The notes beneath the pieces were generated by a model. The model was not told the origin of the DNA, searched no databases, and worked only from the letters and a program-made list of their open reading frames with translations. A program made the position numbers and the translations under genes. 38,155 nt of DNA from RGIG3009 sp045595845 (GTDB taxonomy: Bacteria; Bacillota; Clostridia; Oscillospirales; Acutalibacteraceae): NCBI GenBank assembly GCA_045595845.1, contig JAZOBF010000042.1, positions 1-38,155 of the forward strand. Direction: 5' to 3'. Shown piece after piece: positions 9,001-16,008 of the stretch; within the stretch, counting starts at the first letter, position 1, and each line of letters opens with the position of its first letter.

Positions 9001-11936
9001 GTAGTATCGACACCGGCAACTGCCGTGACCTTTATGCTGGTAATGGAGAGCGGAAGTACCAGCTCATACGCATGTACGGAGGGATCGAAATCGAATGAGC
9101 CACGGCTCACCGTTAAATCGATGATGCTGGCCGGCGTGGCATGGATCGGATACCCATCGTCGCCGTCTCGCCAGCTCATGCCGCCAAGCGTAGCCGCACC
9201 GTTTTTCAGAAGGTCTCTGACCGTGCCGCTTGCAAATTCCGTAACAGATTTCTGCGCAGCGCCTGTCAGCGCACCGTCAGCTTGTGCCGCCGTATACGAA
9301 TTGTCTCGATAATACACATTATTCAGAGTGACCTTGGAAGGCGTGTTGACCGTATCCGCGTTGACGATTACCTGAGAAGCAACCGTGCCGGCAAAATGGC
9401 TATTGGTTATCTTGAGTGCCGCAATTTTGGCGTAATCCACATAACCAACCATACCGCTGACCTTACCGGTTGTGCCCGTCAGCGTCATGTCACTCCAACA
9501 GTTATGAATATTCAGCGAGGTATTGGTGTTGGCAAAACGACCAACCAAACCACCGACACCGTAAGAACCGGTCTGTGCCGCACCGGTAGTATAGGAGTCA
9601 TTAATATTAACAGTAGAGGGGTTTTTCAGAATAAGGTCACCGATCAAACCACCCGTTTGGTCATCGCCGGACCCCGTCACAGTGCCGTCAAAATAGCAAT
9701 TGTTAACGGTCACCGCCGCACCAACGGCTAAGGAAGTTTCTGCCTGACCGATAAGGCCGCCCACAGGTATGGCACTGCGCGTAGATTCCACCGTGCCCGT
9801 AAAGCTGCAGTTTTCCACAAGACCGGTAGTAGCACCGCCGTAGTTGAATCGGCCGATAAGGCCGCCCACATAGTATGAGCCGCCGCCGCCTTTAACGCTA
9901 CCGCTGACATGCAGGTTTTTAATCGTTAAGTCGCCGTTTAAATAGACCGTTCCGAAGAAACCGGCCGACATTCCTTCGGTATTCACCGTAAGGCCTTTCA
10001 CGGTATGCCCCTGTCCGTCAAAGGACTGGCAGGCAAACGCGTTGGTCCCACCGCCAAGCGGTGCCCATTCCACTGCACTGAGATCGATATCCGCCGTCAA
10101 AACGAAATTTTTGCCTTGGAACCAACCATATATGCTTTTTTTGAATTCCACGGTATTATTGGGATCGCCGCCGATCACAACATTCACGGGACTGGTTTCA
10201 GAATTGGAAACCTTGGACAAAAGCATTAACTGGCTTAAATTTCCAATCTGATAGGGGTTCGTAGCCGTACCCGCATTTTCTTCTGCGTAGTTGGTAGGCA
10301 ATTGATACGTGCCGTCCCACGCGGCCGCCGAATGCGTGATCGTTATCGTGTAGGAAATTTTCGGACCGTTACTGTCACCGATTACGGTGATGACTGTTGT
10401 TTCATCCACCGGCAACGAAATATCGCCGGAGGCCACGCCGCTTTCGGTCGGGATATTATTGACCGTAAGTGTCGTTCCGGTCTTGGCAGTTGCCGTCACC
10501 GTCGTGCTGGTAACGGACAGCGGGATTGTCAATTCATACTGATACACAGCGGGATCAAAAGTAATCTCACCGCAACTCAAAGTCAAACCGGTAACTTCCG
10601 GCTTGCTGCCATGAATCGGATACCCGTTGCTGCCGTTCTGCCAGCTAAAGCTTCCCGCAGGCAAGCTGTTGTTTAACAGGTCTGTTACCGTACCGTTTGC
10701 GAATTCAAGAGAGGTTTTCTCGGCAGCACCCGTCAACGCGCCGTCTGCCGCATCCGCCGTGTACGAGCTGTCTCTGTAATACACATTAGTAAGCGTCACC
10801 TTTGAAGGCGTATTAGCCGTATCGGCATTGACGATCACCTGTGAAGCAACCGAGCCTGCAAAATGACTGTTTGTAATATTGATAGCCCCGATTTTGGAGT
10901 AGTTGGCATACCCAATCAAGCCGCTAACTTTACCGGCTGTGCCCGTCAGCGTCATGTCACTCCGACAGTTACGCACATTCAAGGTAATATCGGTGGCATT
11001 ATACTGACCGGTAAAGCCGAGCAAGCCACCAACGCCGGTACTGCCGGTTTGGGCTGTACCGGTAGTATAACAATCGGTAATATTTACCGTGTTACCGCTC
11101 TTAAGGGAGTACAGATAACCGACAAGGCCACCCGCTTGACCGGTACTGCGACCTGTCACCGTACCGTTAAAGAAAGAGTTTTTAACAGTAACGGCATAAT
11201 CACCGGTATAAGCCATGCCGATCTCGCCCATAAGGCCACCCGCAGGCACGGCATCACGCGTTGCTTGTACCGTACCCGTAAAGCTGCAGTTTTCGATAAC
11301 ACCGGTACCGCCGGCGCTGTAGTTAAATTGGCCGAGAAGACCACCCACATAGTAGGTGTTGGAACCGCCCTTAACACTACCGCTGACATGCAGATTTTTA
11401 ATCGTTGCGCCGGCATAAGGTGTATAGACCTTTCCAAAGAAACCGGCTGCCATTCCGTTGGTATCAACCGTAAGACCGCTGACGGTATGCCCCTGTCCGT
11501 CAAAGGACGCGCAAGCAAAGGAACGTTTGTTAGAGCCGCTGGCAGCACCAATCGGTGCAAAATTATTAACGGAAGAAAGATCAATATCCGCTGTCAAAAC
11601 AAAATGTTTGTTTGTAAACCAACCGTAAGAAGCGTGAGCTGAAAAAGATACGGGGTCAGTTTGACCGACGACATTGACACTCATGGGACTGGTGTCGGAA
11701 CTGGCAACATGTGACAACAGCATCAATTGCCGCACATTTCCGATCTGATACGGGTCATCTACTGTACCCGAACCGCCAAACATTTCATAGGTGCCGTCCC
11801 AAGCATCTGCGGAAACCAACAGAATACCCGTCGGCAACATAACCGCGAGCATACACAGCGCAAGAACCACGCTGAGTGTTGATCGGGAAATCGCTTTCAT
11901 TTTCGAAACGAAATTTCTGAAACCTTTACTATACAT
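6006..11936 (-). CDS. Giant GLUG-module surface protein with SPITG cell-wall sorting signal
   Basis: This is a 1,976-residue exported protein. Residues 1-43 are a basic leader plus a hydrophobic signal segment. Four large modules follow, each opening with WDG[TS]Y at W46, W540, W1030 and W1518. Each has a QIGN.QLMLLS-type strand, a FVLTADIDLS strand, FDGQGHT and a run of GLUG-like repeats (VGGLLG, GGLIG, ENCSFTGTV), expected to form a right-handed beta-solenoid. Modules 1-3 end in cadherin-like beta-sandwich domains (about 447-537, 936-1027, 1421-1510). The tail has an Asn/Gly linker, SPITG (1942-1946), a hydrophobic segment and RKRREN, the layout of a sortase signal of the SPxTG type. No sortase lies in the window. 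The ATG at 11936 follows AAAGGAG by 12 nt; an ATG at residue 13 matches the paralogue's start better and is possible. Likely roles are adhesion or glycan binding; no catalytic motif was seen. Confidence 0.85.
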   Translation of the reverse strand: MYSKGFRNFVSKMKAISRSTLSVVLALCMLAVMLPTGILLVSADAWDGTYEMFGGSGTVDDPYQIGNVRQLMLLSHVASSDTSPMSVNVVGQTDPVSFSAHASYGWFTNKHFVLTADIDLSSVNNFAPIGAASGSNKRSFACASFDGQGHTVSGLTVDTNGMAAGFFGKVYTPYAGATIKNLHVSGSVKGGSNTYYVGGLLGQFNYSAGGTGVIENCSFTGTVQATRDAVPAGGLMGEIGMAYTGDYAVTVKNSFFNGTVTGRSTGQAGGLVGYLYSLKSGNTVNITDCYTTGTAQTGSTGVGGLLGFTGQYNATDITLNVRNCRSDMTLTGTAGKVSGLIGYANYSKIGAINITNSHFAGSVASQVIVNADTANTPSKVTLTNVYYRDSSYTADAADGALTGAAEKTSLEFANGTVTDLLNNSLPAGSFSWQNGSNGYPIHGSKPEVTGLTLSCGEITFDPAVYQYELTIPLSVTSTTVTATAKTGTTLTVNNIPTESGVASGDISLPVDETTVITVIGDSNGPKISYTITITHSAAAWDGTYQLPTNYAEENAGTATNPYQIGNLSQLMLLSKVSNSETSPVNVVIGGDPNNTVEFKKSIYGWFQGKNFVLTADIDLSAVEWAPLGGGTNAFACQSFDGQGHTVKGLTVNTEGMSAGFFGTVYLNGDLTIKNLHVSGSVKGGGGSYYVGGLIGRFNYGGATTGLVENCSFTGTVESTRSAIPVGGLIGQAETSLAVGAAVTVNNCYFDGTVTGSGDDQTGGLIGDLILKNPSTVNINDSYTTGAAQTGSYGVGGLVGRFANTNTSLNIHNCWSDMTLTGTTGKVSGMVGYVDYAKIAALKITNSHFAGTVASQVIVNADTVNTPSKVTLNNVYYRDNSYTAAQADGALTGAAQKSVTEFASGTVRDLLKNGAATLGGMSWRDGDDGYPIHATPASIIDLTVSRGSFDFDPSVHAYELVLPLSITSIKVTAVAGVDTTLKINGVPTESGVASADIPVSLNQPTVITIVGDNNGATTVYTVTVTHSAAAWDGTYELPTNYGEKDAGKAANPYKIGNLNQLMLLSYVSNSATSPVEVPIGGDPNNTVKFTKSGYGWFAANYFVLTADIDLSGVEWTPLGGGANAVAFNSFDGQGHTISGMKVDTNGTSAGFIGQLNGNGSPKIKNLHVSGSVKGGAGTYYVGGLVGRMAVAYNTGTVENCSFTGTVVAARNADIPVGGLVGQVERSGSNGTFTIANCRFDGDVTGAGTDQTGGLIGLLLSTGSDVYSTININGCYTTGGEVKTGSSGVGGIVGLSRARITANIVNCWSDMTVTGTADKQGGIVGYAHSASTVNIDNCYFAGETASQVIAPELDNITLYNVFYRTGSYTAAQAAGALNGAAEKSVVEFANGTVTALLNNGVAEIGGNAWNDNSRGTPVLGTVTLSLQNLLLSDGKFTFDPSTKLFTNTFGYSQTSLFVIPTAPAGVTITVNGQAVQSGTASQRVPLAVGSNTITIKLTKGGNTTFYAVRAIRNAEMPGVWDGSYEPFDTSNGKGTDLDNPIIIENAAQLAYLAAMTNGETVYHDGVPYTIPEPDGRYRLYADVYFKLGTDLQLNPVDDYDNWATTAPPNNWTPIGFNIGTEGRMNESRYFGGVLDGNNHTITGLYCVTDHGDGTGLFGSTGHATVRNLHIEKGYVEGLSHVGGLVGKSTHHTMTSFISTFQNCSYSGIVKAVSWDSHAGGLVGSTFARIDINSCWTEGTVIGGNKLGGLIGQAFLTQEAKIVNSYSVVDIVRGVSFTPTADNPLCVAGLIGKLVNSTGSLTIRRSYFAGSVPTDDPIIGNVTPSMTLSIDTAVFYRTGSIAGTVDATTVYGAKEYSAAEFADGTVTALLNDAEMYGDFWNWEDGANGYPVSDGVLLVTDYRTYTNDAYYNDGNWYDAFVNKEGGTLKDPNNSNNNNGGFGESGSPITGETSMYIAAIVLLLISGACLFLLVGRKRREN
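7386..11801 (-). repeat. Three tandem ~1.47-kb coding repeats inside the GLUG gene
   Basis: Modules 1, 2 and 3 start at codons 46, 540 and 1030, and the fourth at 1518, giving periods of 494, 490 and 488 codons. DNA similarity is still high in places. Positions 8581-8638 and 10051-10108 are 1,470 bp apart and match over 58 bp with only about four differences, and the stretch coding FVLTADIDLS recurs in every module and in the partial paralogue near 84-113. This points to internal duplication and leaves room for recombination or copy-number change. Confidence 0.8.
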
Positions 11937-11992
11937 ATAGTTATAGGACTCCTTTCAGGTAGTCTTCAAGTACTATCAGCTTTAAAAACGCA

Positions 11993-13612
11993 TCAAGATA
12001 ACCATTTAACCGTCTTGGGGTTAGGATCCATAATGGCAACAGCTGCTTCAAGCTCGGCTTGGTTGGTAGCATACTGTTGTTTTGCCGTGCCAAACGCGAG
12101 TGCTTTGTTCTGTGTATTGGCTTTCTGGTAGAAACTGTTACCAGAAATCGTCAAGCCCTTGGTTCCGTAGTCCGTACCGGTCCAATACACCAGGTTTTGA
12201 ATAGAACAATCAAAAATATTATTACGGATGGTAATGCCATCACCCGGAAGTTCGTTGTAGAGGTAGTTCCAACCGTTATAGTGCGAAACAGAATAACTGC
12301 GGTCGGGACGGGTGGACAACCAGCCGTAACCCGCAAAGCGCATAATGTTATCCTCGATGACGAGACCATCCCATACGGAATCCTCATGATGGTCAAACAC
12401 TTCAATAGAATAGTTGCAGTATTCAATTAAGTTTTTGCGGAACACAAGATTCTTGTAGATATGTACACCCACACAACCTTGCGGGGTAATACCGGTATCA
12501 TATATTTGATAAATCCAGCAGTTTTCGACCAATGCGTTGTAAGTATCTTCCCAGAATTGGATACCATTACCGAGACCGTAAGCCGTGTCACCGTAACGGC
12601 AACCGCCTACCCATCCAATCTCCAAGTTGGTGAAACGGAGATTATCTGTGGATGCCTGCACATCAAAGGTGAACAGGCCGGCGTACTTAACGCTCAAATT
12701 ATCAAAGGTGACATTCTCGGTGAAATCGGGGATCGTAAACACATTCTCACGCGTACCGATCTCAATATCTTCGTACACAACATTCGGATATCCTTTATCC
12801 AAATACAGATACAGGATAGACTCGTCAACATTGTGATAGAAGTCCCCGTTTTGTTGCAACTCATTCAAACCAAAGTATTTCGGGATACCAAAGGCCTCTC
12901 CGTGATTAAAGACCAGCATGCCCGCCTCACGGCTGTACAGGTTGATTTTCCAAACATACTGTCTGCGGCTGGGCTCCCATTGCGTGCCCCACGCATAGTT
13001 GGTGGAGGAACCGTAAATTCTCGGTTTATATCCCTCACCATAGGCAGCATAAGTGACACCGCTGACTACCTCAATAGGCGAAGTACGGCGATAGACGCCG
13101 CCGCGCTCAAACAGAATCGCATCGCCCGATTGAATCATATACGAATTGATGACAATAGCATCACAGGTCTGCCACGCCGTCTCGGGAGACAAGCCATCAT
13201 TGTTATCGTTACCGTGCTCAGCGGAAACATAGTAAGTCACACCGGTGATTTCTCCCAGCTGATCTTTGGTGTTGAGGATTTCCTCTCGAAGCACGGCTGC
13301 TTCGGCATCCGAACCGCCGGTTTGGGGAGTAGCCAATGCGTAGTCATCAACATCCGGCAATACTTCCACATATTCAATAGCGGGACTGTAATCGTCGTCC
13401 GAAGTATAGTCATCGTCATACCAATCCGAAATTACCGGCTCTTGGAAATCGTCACTCCAGTCGGTATCCGACCAAGAGGTATCATCCGTCATGATAGTAG
13501 TATCGGTGGTTGTTGTATCGGTTGTGGTCGTGCTTGTCGGTTGCCCCGTCGGGCCACAGGCAGACAGCAACAAAACGCCGAGTAGACAACATAACGCTAT
13601 AATTTTGCGCAT
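11993..13612 (-). CDS. Secreted lipoprotein with right-handed parallel beta-helix
   Basis: This is a 539-residue lipoprotein. The signal peptide MRKIIALCC.. ends in the lipobox LLSAC, followed by a long Thr/Asp-rich acidic linker. The folded part starts with YVSAEHGNDNNDGLSPETAW, the opening typical of parallel beta-helix proteins related to polysaccharide lyases and DUF1565-type proteins. Strand repeats follow, such as NVTFDNLSV, NLRFTNLEIG, ALVENCWIYQ and LVIEDNIM. No catalytic residues can be assigned with confidence. I chose the ATG at 13612 because GGAGGG lies 8 nt before it; the GTG-type upstream start at 13633 would put the ribosome site inside the gene. It is 56 bp upstream of the GLUG gene and probably cotranscribed. 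Likely roles are glycan binding or cleavage at the cell surface. Confidence 0.8.
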   Translation of the reverse strand: MRKIIALCCLLGVLLLSACGPTGQPTSTTTTDTTTTDTTIMTDDTSWSDTDWSDDFQEPVISDWYDDDYTSDDDYSPAIEYVEVLPDVDDYALATPQTGGSDAEAAVLREEILNTKDQLGEITGVTYYVSAEHGNDNNDGLSPETAWQTCDAIVINSYMIQSGDAILFERGGVYRRTSPIEVVSGVTYAAYGEGYKPRIYGSSTNYAWGTQWEPSRRQYVWKINLYSREAGMLVFNHGEAFGIPKYFGLNELQQNGDFYHNVDESILYLYLDKGYPNVVYEDIEIGTRENVFTIPDFTENVTFDNLSVKYAGLFTFDVQASTDNLRFTNLEIGWVGGCRYGDTAYGLGNGIQFWEDTYNALVENCWIYQIYDTGITPQGCVGVHIYKNLVFRKNLIEYCNYSIEVFDHHEDSVWDGLVIEDNIMRFAGYGWLSTRPDRSYSVSHYNGWNYLYNELPGDGITIRNNIFDCSIQNLVYWTGTDYGTKGLTISGNSFYQKANTQNKALAFGTAKQQYATNQAELEAAVAIMDPNPKTVKWLS

Positions 13613-13647
13613 AAAAAACCCTCCGCTTGTCAATATTACTTTATTCT

Positions 13648-13709
13648 ATACTATCAGAACTTTTCTCGTTTTGCAATAGAGAATGTTGTTGCGTGCTTGT
13701 AATATATTG
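13648..13709 (-). promoter_or_regulatory. Promoter with tandem direct repeats, upstream of the beta-helix/GLUG operon
   Basis: On the minus strand the -35 box is TTGCAA (13671-13676), the spacer is 17 bp and the -10 box is TAGTAT (13648-13653). Upstream lie CAATATATTAC (13699-13709) and CAACATTCTCT (starting at 13688). The starts are 21 bp apart, and the second copy starts 12 bp before the -35 box. Spacings are identical to the promoter at 525-586, and the distal repeat matches its counterpart at 9 of 11 bases. The two promoters probably answer to one activator. Confidence 0.7.
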
Positions 13710-13769
13710 TCAAATTTGAAGAAATCCTGCGTTTTCTTGATTGTAAATGTAATGCTCGTTTCACTCAAA

Positions 13770-13806
13770 CAGCGGGATGCCTTCATTCAATGAGGTCATC
13801 CCGCTG
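13770..13806 (-). terminator. Hairpin downstream of the amidohydrolase gene
   Basis: A 10-bp perfect outer stem (CAGCGGGATG, 13770-13779, with 13797-13806) encloses further pairing around TCATT/AATGA. The minus-strand tail is short (TTTGAG). It probably ends the serine hydrolase/amidohydrolase transcript. The gap 13613-13919 holds this hairpin, the regulated promoter at 13648-13709 and the possible small ORF at 13816-13902. Confidence 0.6.
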
Positions 13807-13815
13807 TAGTTACCA

Positions 13816-13902
13816 TTATGATACGCTGATAATCGTGCCGTTAAGTAAGAATGCCGCAAGCAAGTGGAACGCCAGAATCTTGATGATGCATCTCAGGCAC
13901 AT
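13816..13902 (-). CDS. Possible 28-residue hydrophobic peptide
   Basis: A short frame, from ATG at 13902 to TAA at 13816, would encode a peptide starting MCLRCIIKILAF. It has a Cys-x2-Cys, a few basic residues and a hydrophobic stretch long enough to lie in a membrane. It follows the amidohydrolase stop by 17 nt and ends 10 nt before the hairpin at 13770-13806, as a last operon gene would. The ribosome site is poor: the closest AGAGG is 13 nt from the ATG. I do not recognise it; it may be chance. Confidence 0.2.
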   Translation of the reverse strand: MCLRCIIKILAFHLLAAFLLNGTIISVS

Positions 13903-13919
13903 GCCATCATACTCGCCTC

Positions 13920-14705
13920 TTATAAATTTAATATCCGCTCGGCAGTTTTATACACAATCTGTTCTTTTTCCGCGTCCGTCAGCTTCAACCGCATAAAAGA
14001 GTCCCTCTCTCGAACCGGATCCCAAATCGGGTAATCCGTCCCGTAGGCGATACGCTCCGCACCGTACGCGCGAATATACCATAAGGCCCTTTCCGCTTCC
14101 ATAAACCTCACAGAGCTGGAAAGATCCATCACACAATCGGTATCCCGCAACAGCTCGTATGCCGTATCATACATGGTATACCCGCCCAAATGCGCGGCAA
14201 TCACCGAAAGTCCCGGAAATAAATCCAGTATTTTTCGAAGTCTTGCCGGGTGCGAATAACCGTAACGCGGATCACCCATATGTATCAAAAGCGGGATTCG
14301 ACCGCGTACCGCCTCGTACAAGGGGAACAACCGCTCGTCATCAATGGCAAACTGCTGCGAATCGGGATGAAGCTTGATACCTTTGACACGGAGTGTTAAC
14401 AACCGTTCCACCTCGTCGGTCAGGTGTTCCATATCGGCATGCACCGTCCCGAACGGAATAAAGCAACTGTGTTCCTTTGCCTGGTGTTGCACAAAATCGT
14501 TAATGTGCCGTACCCGATCGGGACGAATGGCTACCGGCAGAACAACAAATTTTTCCGTCCCCGCTTGCCGTCCTCTGTCGAGCAACATGTTCACGGTGCC
14601 GTCCATAAGGCCGTCACCGACACCGTAAAACTCCCTCACGCTGTCCGTCGCTTTACGCGCAATGGCATCGGGATAAATATGCGTATGAATATCAATAATC
14701 TTCAT
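13920..14705 (-). CDS. Amidohydrolase (metal-dependent TIM-barrel hydrolase, Amidohydro_2 type)
   Basis: This 261-residue cytoplasmic hydrolase has the amidohydrolase_2 pattern: HTH at the first strand (H7-x-H9), GIKLHPDSQ, PLLIHMGDP, VIAAHLGGY and a late YGTDYPIWD with the conserved Asp. Families of this type decarboxylate or hydrolyse small aromatic, lactone or amide compounds. It starts 9 nt after the stop of the serine hydrolase gene and has no strong ribosome site of its own, so translation is probably coupled to that gene. The pairing of a beta-lactamase-fold esterase with an amidohydrolase suggests breakdown of an ester- or amide-bearing compound. This is inference; the substrate is unknown. 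Confidence 0.85.
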   Translation of the reverse strand: MKIIDIHTHIYPDAIARKATDSVREFYGVGDGLMDGTVNMLLDRGRQAGTEKFVVLPVAIRPDRVRHINDFVQHQAKEHSCFIPFGTVHADMEHLTDEVERLLTLRVKGIKLHPDSQQFAIDDERLFPLYEAVRGRIPLLIHMGDPRYGYSHPARLRKILDLFPGLSVIAAHLGGYTMYDTAYELLRDTDCVMDLSSSVRFMEAERALWYIRAYGAERIAYGTDYPIWDPVRERDSFMRLKLTDAEKEQIVYKTAERILNL

Positions 14706-14714
14706 GTTTTATTA

Positions 14715-15881
14715 TTAAAGGACACAACCATACACCACATTACGCAAACGCGGCTGATAATAGGCTTCTTGTTGATTCAACATATGATGTGCGTAAAATA
14801 CAGATAATTTGATGGCAGGGTCTACCAAAACGGTGGCACCCGCAGCACCGCCCCAACCGAATTCACCGATATTGCCTACCGAACCGGAGGCCTTATCAAT
14901 CAAAGTACGCACACCCAAACCATACCCATACCCCTTCAGCTGCGGCCACACCATGGTCTCTCGCTGTTGCGGGGTAAGCTGATTGGTTCTCAGCAGGTCA
15001 ATGGTTCCTCCGGAAATGATTTTTTCGCCGTTGGCACCAATACCGTTATTAGCCAACGCGACACAAAGCTTTGAATAATCCGCGACCGTTGTGGTAATAC
15101 CGCATCCGCCACTGTCGTGTTCGGGGCCCCACACGCCCTGCACCTCTTTCCCCACAAGAACCGCTCTGCCGTCGGCGGCGCCTCCCTGTCCGGCCTGTTG
15201 AGCAATATAATCCACCGAATTGTCGTTGACATACTTATATTGTTGCGCCATTTTATCCTGTACAGTCTCATTGTGATACATGGATTGTTCCATGCCCAGC
15301 GGCTCAAAAATGTTATCACGAACATAGTCGCTGAATCGTTTTCCGGAGACAACTTCCACAACCGCGGCCAACACATCGTGAGAAAAACCGTACCCCCAGC
15401 AAGAACCCGGTTCGAACGCCAACGGAACATCGGAAAAACAGCGTACAACGGTCAGCGTATCCATTCTGCCGTTTGTAAGCTCTTTTGCCTTTTGAAGTGT
15501 CTTCTCAGGCTGGTCATAAGTCAAGCCGGAGGTCATCGTAAACAGATGTCGCAGGGTAATGGGATTTTTCGCCGGACGAACGCCGGAAGCATCGGAAATG
15601 TACACATTTCGATATTCCGGAATGAAATCATACAACGGATCATCCAACAGGAATTTCCCCTGTTCATATAATTGCAGAGCAGCCGTCACCGTAGCAACTT
15701 TTGAACAGGAATAAATATTAAGATAATGATCACCGGTCATGGGGATTTTATGTTCCGCATCCGCATAGCCCGAGCTGTAGGAATATACTTCTTTGCCCTC
15801 GATACAGACTTTAATACTGTTCCCCGGCATTCTCCACCCTGTCAAGTGATCCATATACCGTGTCAATGCATCAAAATTCAT
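14715..15881 (-). CDS. Serine hydrolase, class C beta-lactamase/esterase family
   Basis: The protein has 388 residues. The active-site SxxK is S58-C-S-K61 in the expected place, and the second motif Tyr is probably Y164 (WGYGFS). GWGGAAG near the C-terminus takes the place of the KTG box, as in many family VIII esterases and D-aminopeptidase-like proteins. HDSGGCG and the LRHLFTMTSGL helix are also typical of the family. There is no signal peptide, so it is likely cytoplasmic and an esterase or peptidase rather than a resistance beta-lactamase. The ATG follows AGGAGG by 5 nt. It has its own good promoter at 15940-15968 and heads an operon with the amidohydrolase. Confidence 0.85.
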   Translation of the reverse strand: MNFDALTRYMDHLTGWRMPGNSIKVCIEGKEVYSYSSGYADAEHKIPMTGDHYLNIYSCSKVATVTAALQLYEQGKFLLDDPLYDFIPEYRNVYISDASGVRPAKNPITLRHLFTMTSGLTYDQPEKTLQKAKELTNGRMDTLTVVRCFSDVPLAFEPGSCWGYGFSHDVLAAVVEVVSGKRFSDYVRDNIFEPLGMEQSMYHNETVQDKMAQQYKYVNDNSVDYIAQQAGQGGAADGRAVLVGKEVQGVWGPEHDSGGCGITTTVADYSKLCVALANNGIGANGEKIISGGTIDLLRTNQLTPQQRETMVWPQLKGYGYGLGVRTLIDKASGSVGNIGEFGWGGAAGATVLVDPAIKLSVFYAHHMLNQQEAYYQPRLRNVVYGCVL

Positions 15882-15929
15882 AACATCCTCCTATTGTCCT
15901 TCCACAGGGGCACTCTCCCCCGCCTACGC

Positions 15930-15968
15930 ATCCGTTTTCATTATATATAACGGATAACGGAAATGCAA
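15930..15968 (-). promoter_or_regulatory. Promoter of the serine hydrolase operon with overlapping inverted repeat
   Basis: On the minus strand: -35 TTGCAT (15963-15968), 17-bp spacer, -10 TATAAT (15940-15945). An inverted repeat, ATCCGTT-N12-AACGGAT (15930-15936 and 15949-15955), brackets the -10 box and is well placed for a repressor. The nearby LysR gene could be the regulator, but the repeat is not a clear LysR box. Confidence 0.65.
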
Positions 15969-16008
15969 GACAAAACACGAAATTCAAGCCCTCGGTTTTT
16001 ATGGAGGA

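Noticed and set aside
7386..11801. Regularly spaced repeats as a CRISPR array
   Set aside because: The period is about 1.47 kb, the repeats are coding and diverged, and there are no short identical repeats with unique spacers or cas genes.
12461..13585. Plus-strand open frame of 374 codons
   Set aside because: It is antisense to the beta-helix lipoprotein gene, which has a clear signal peptide, lipobox and ribosome site; the plus-strand product has no family features.
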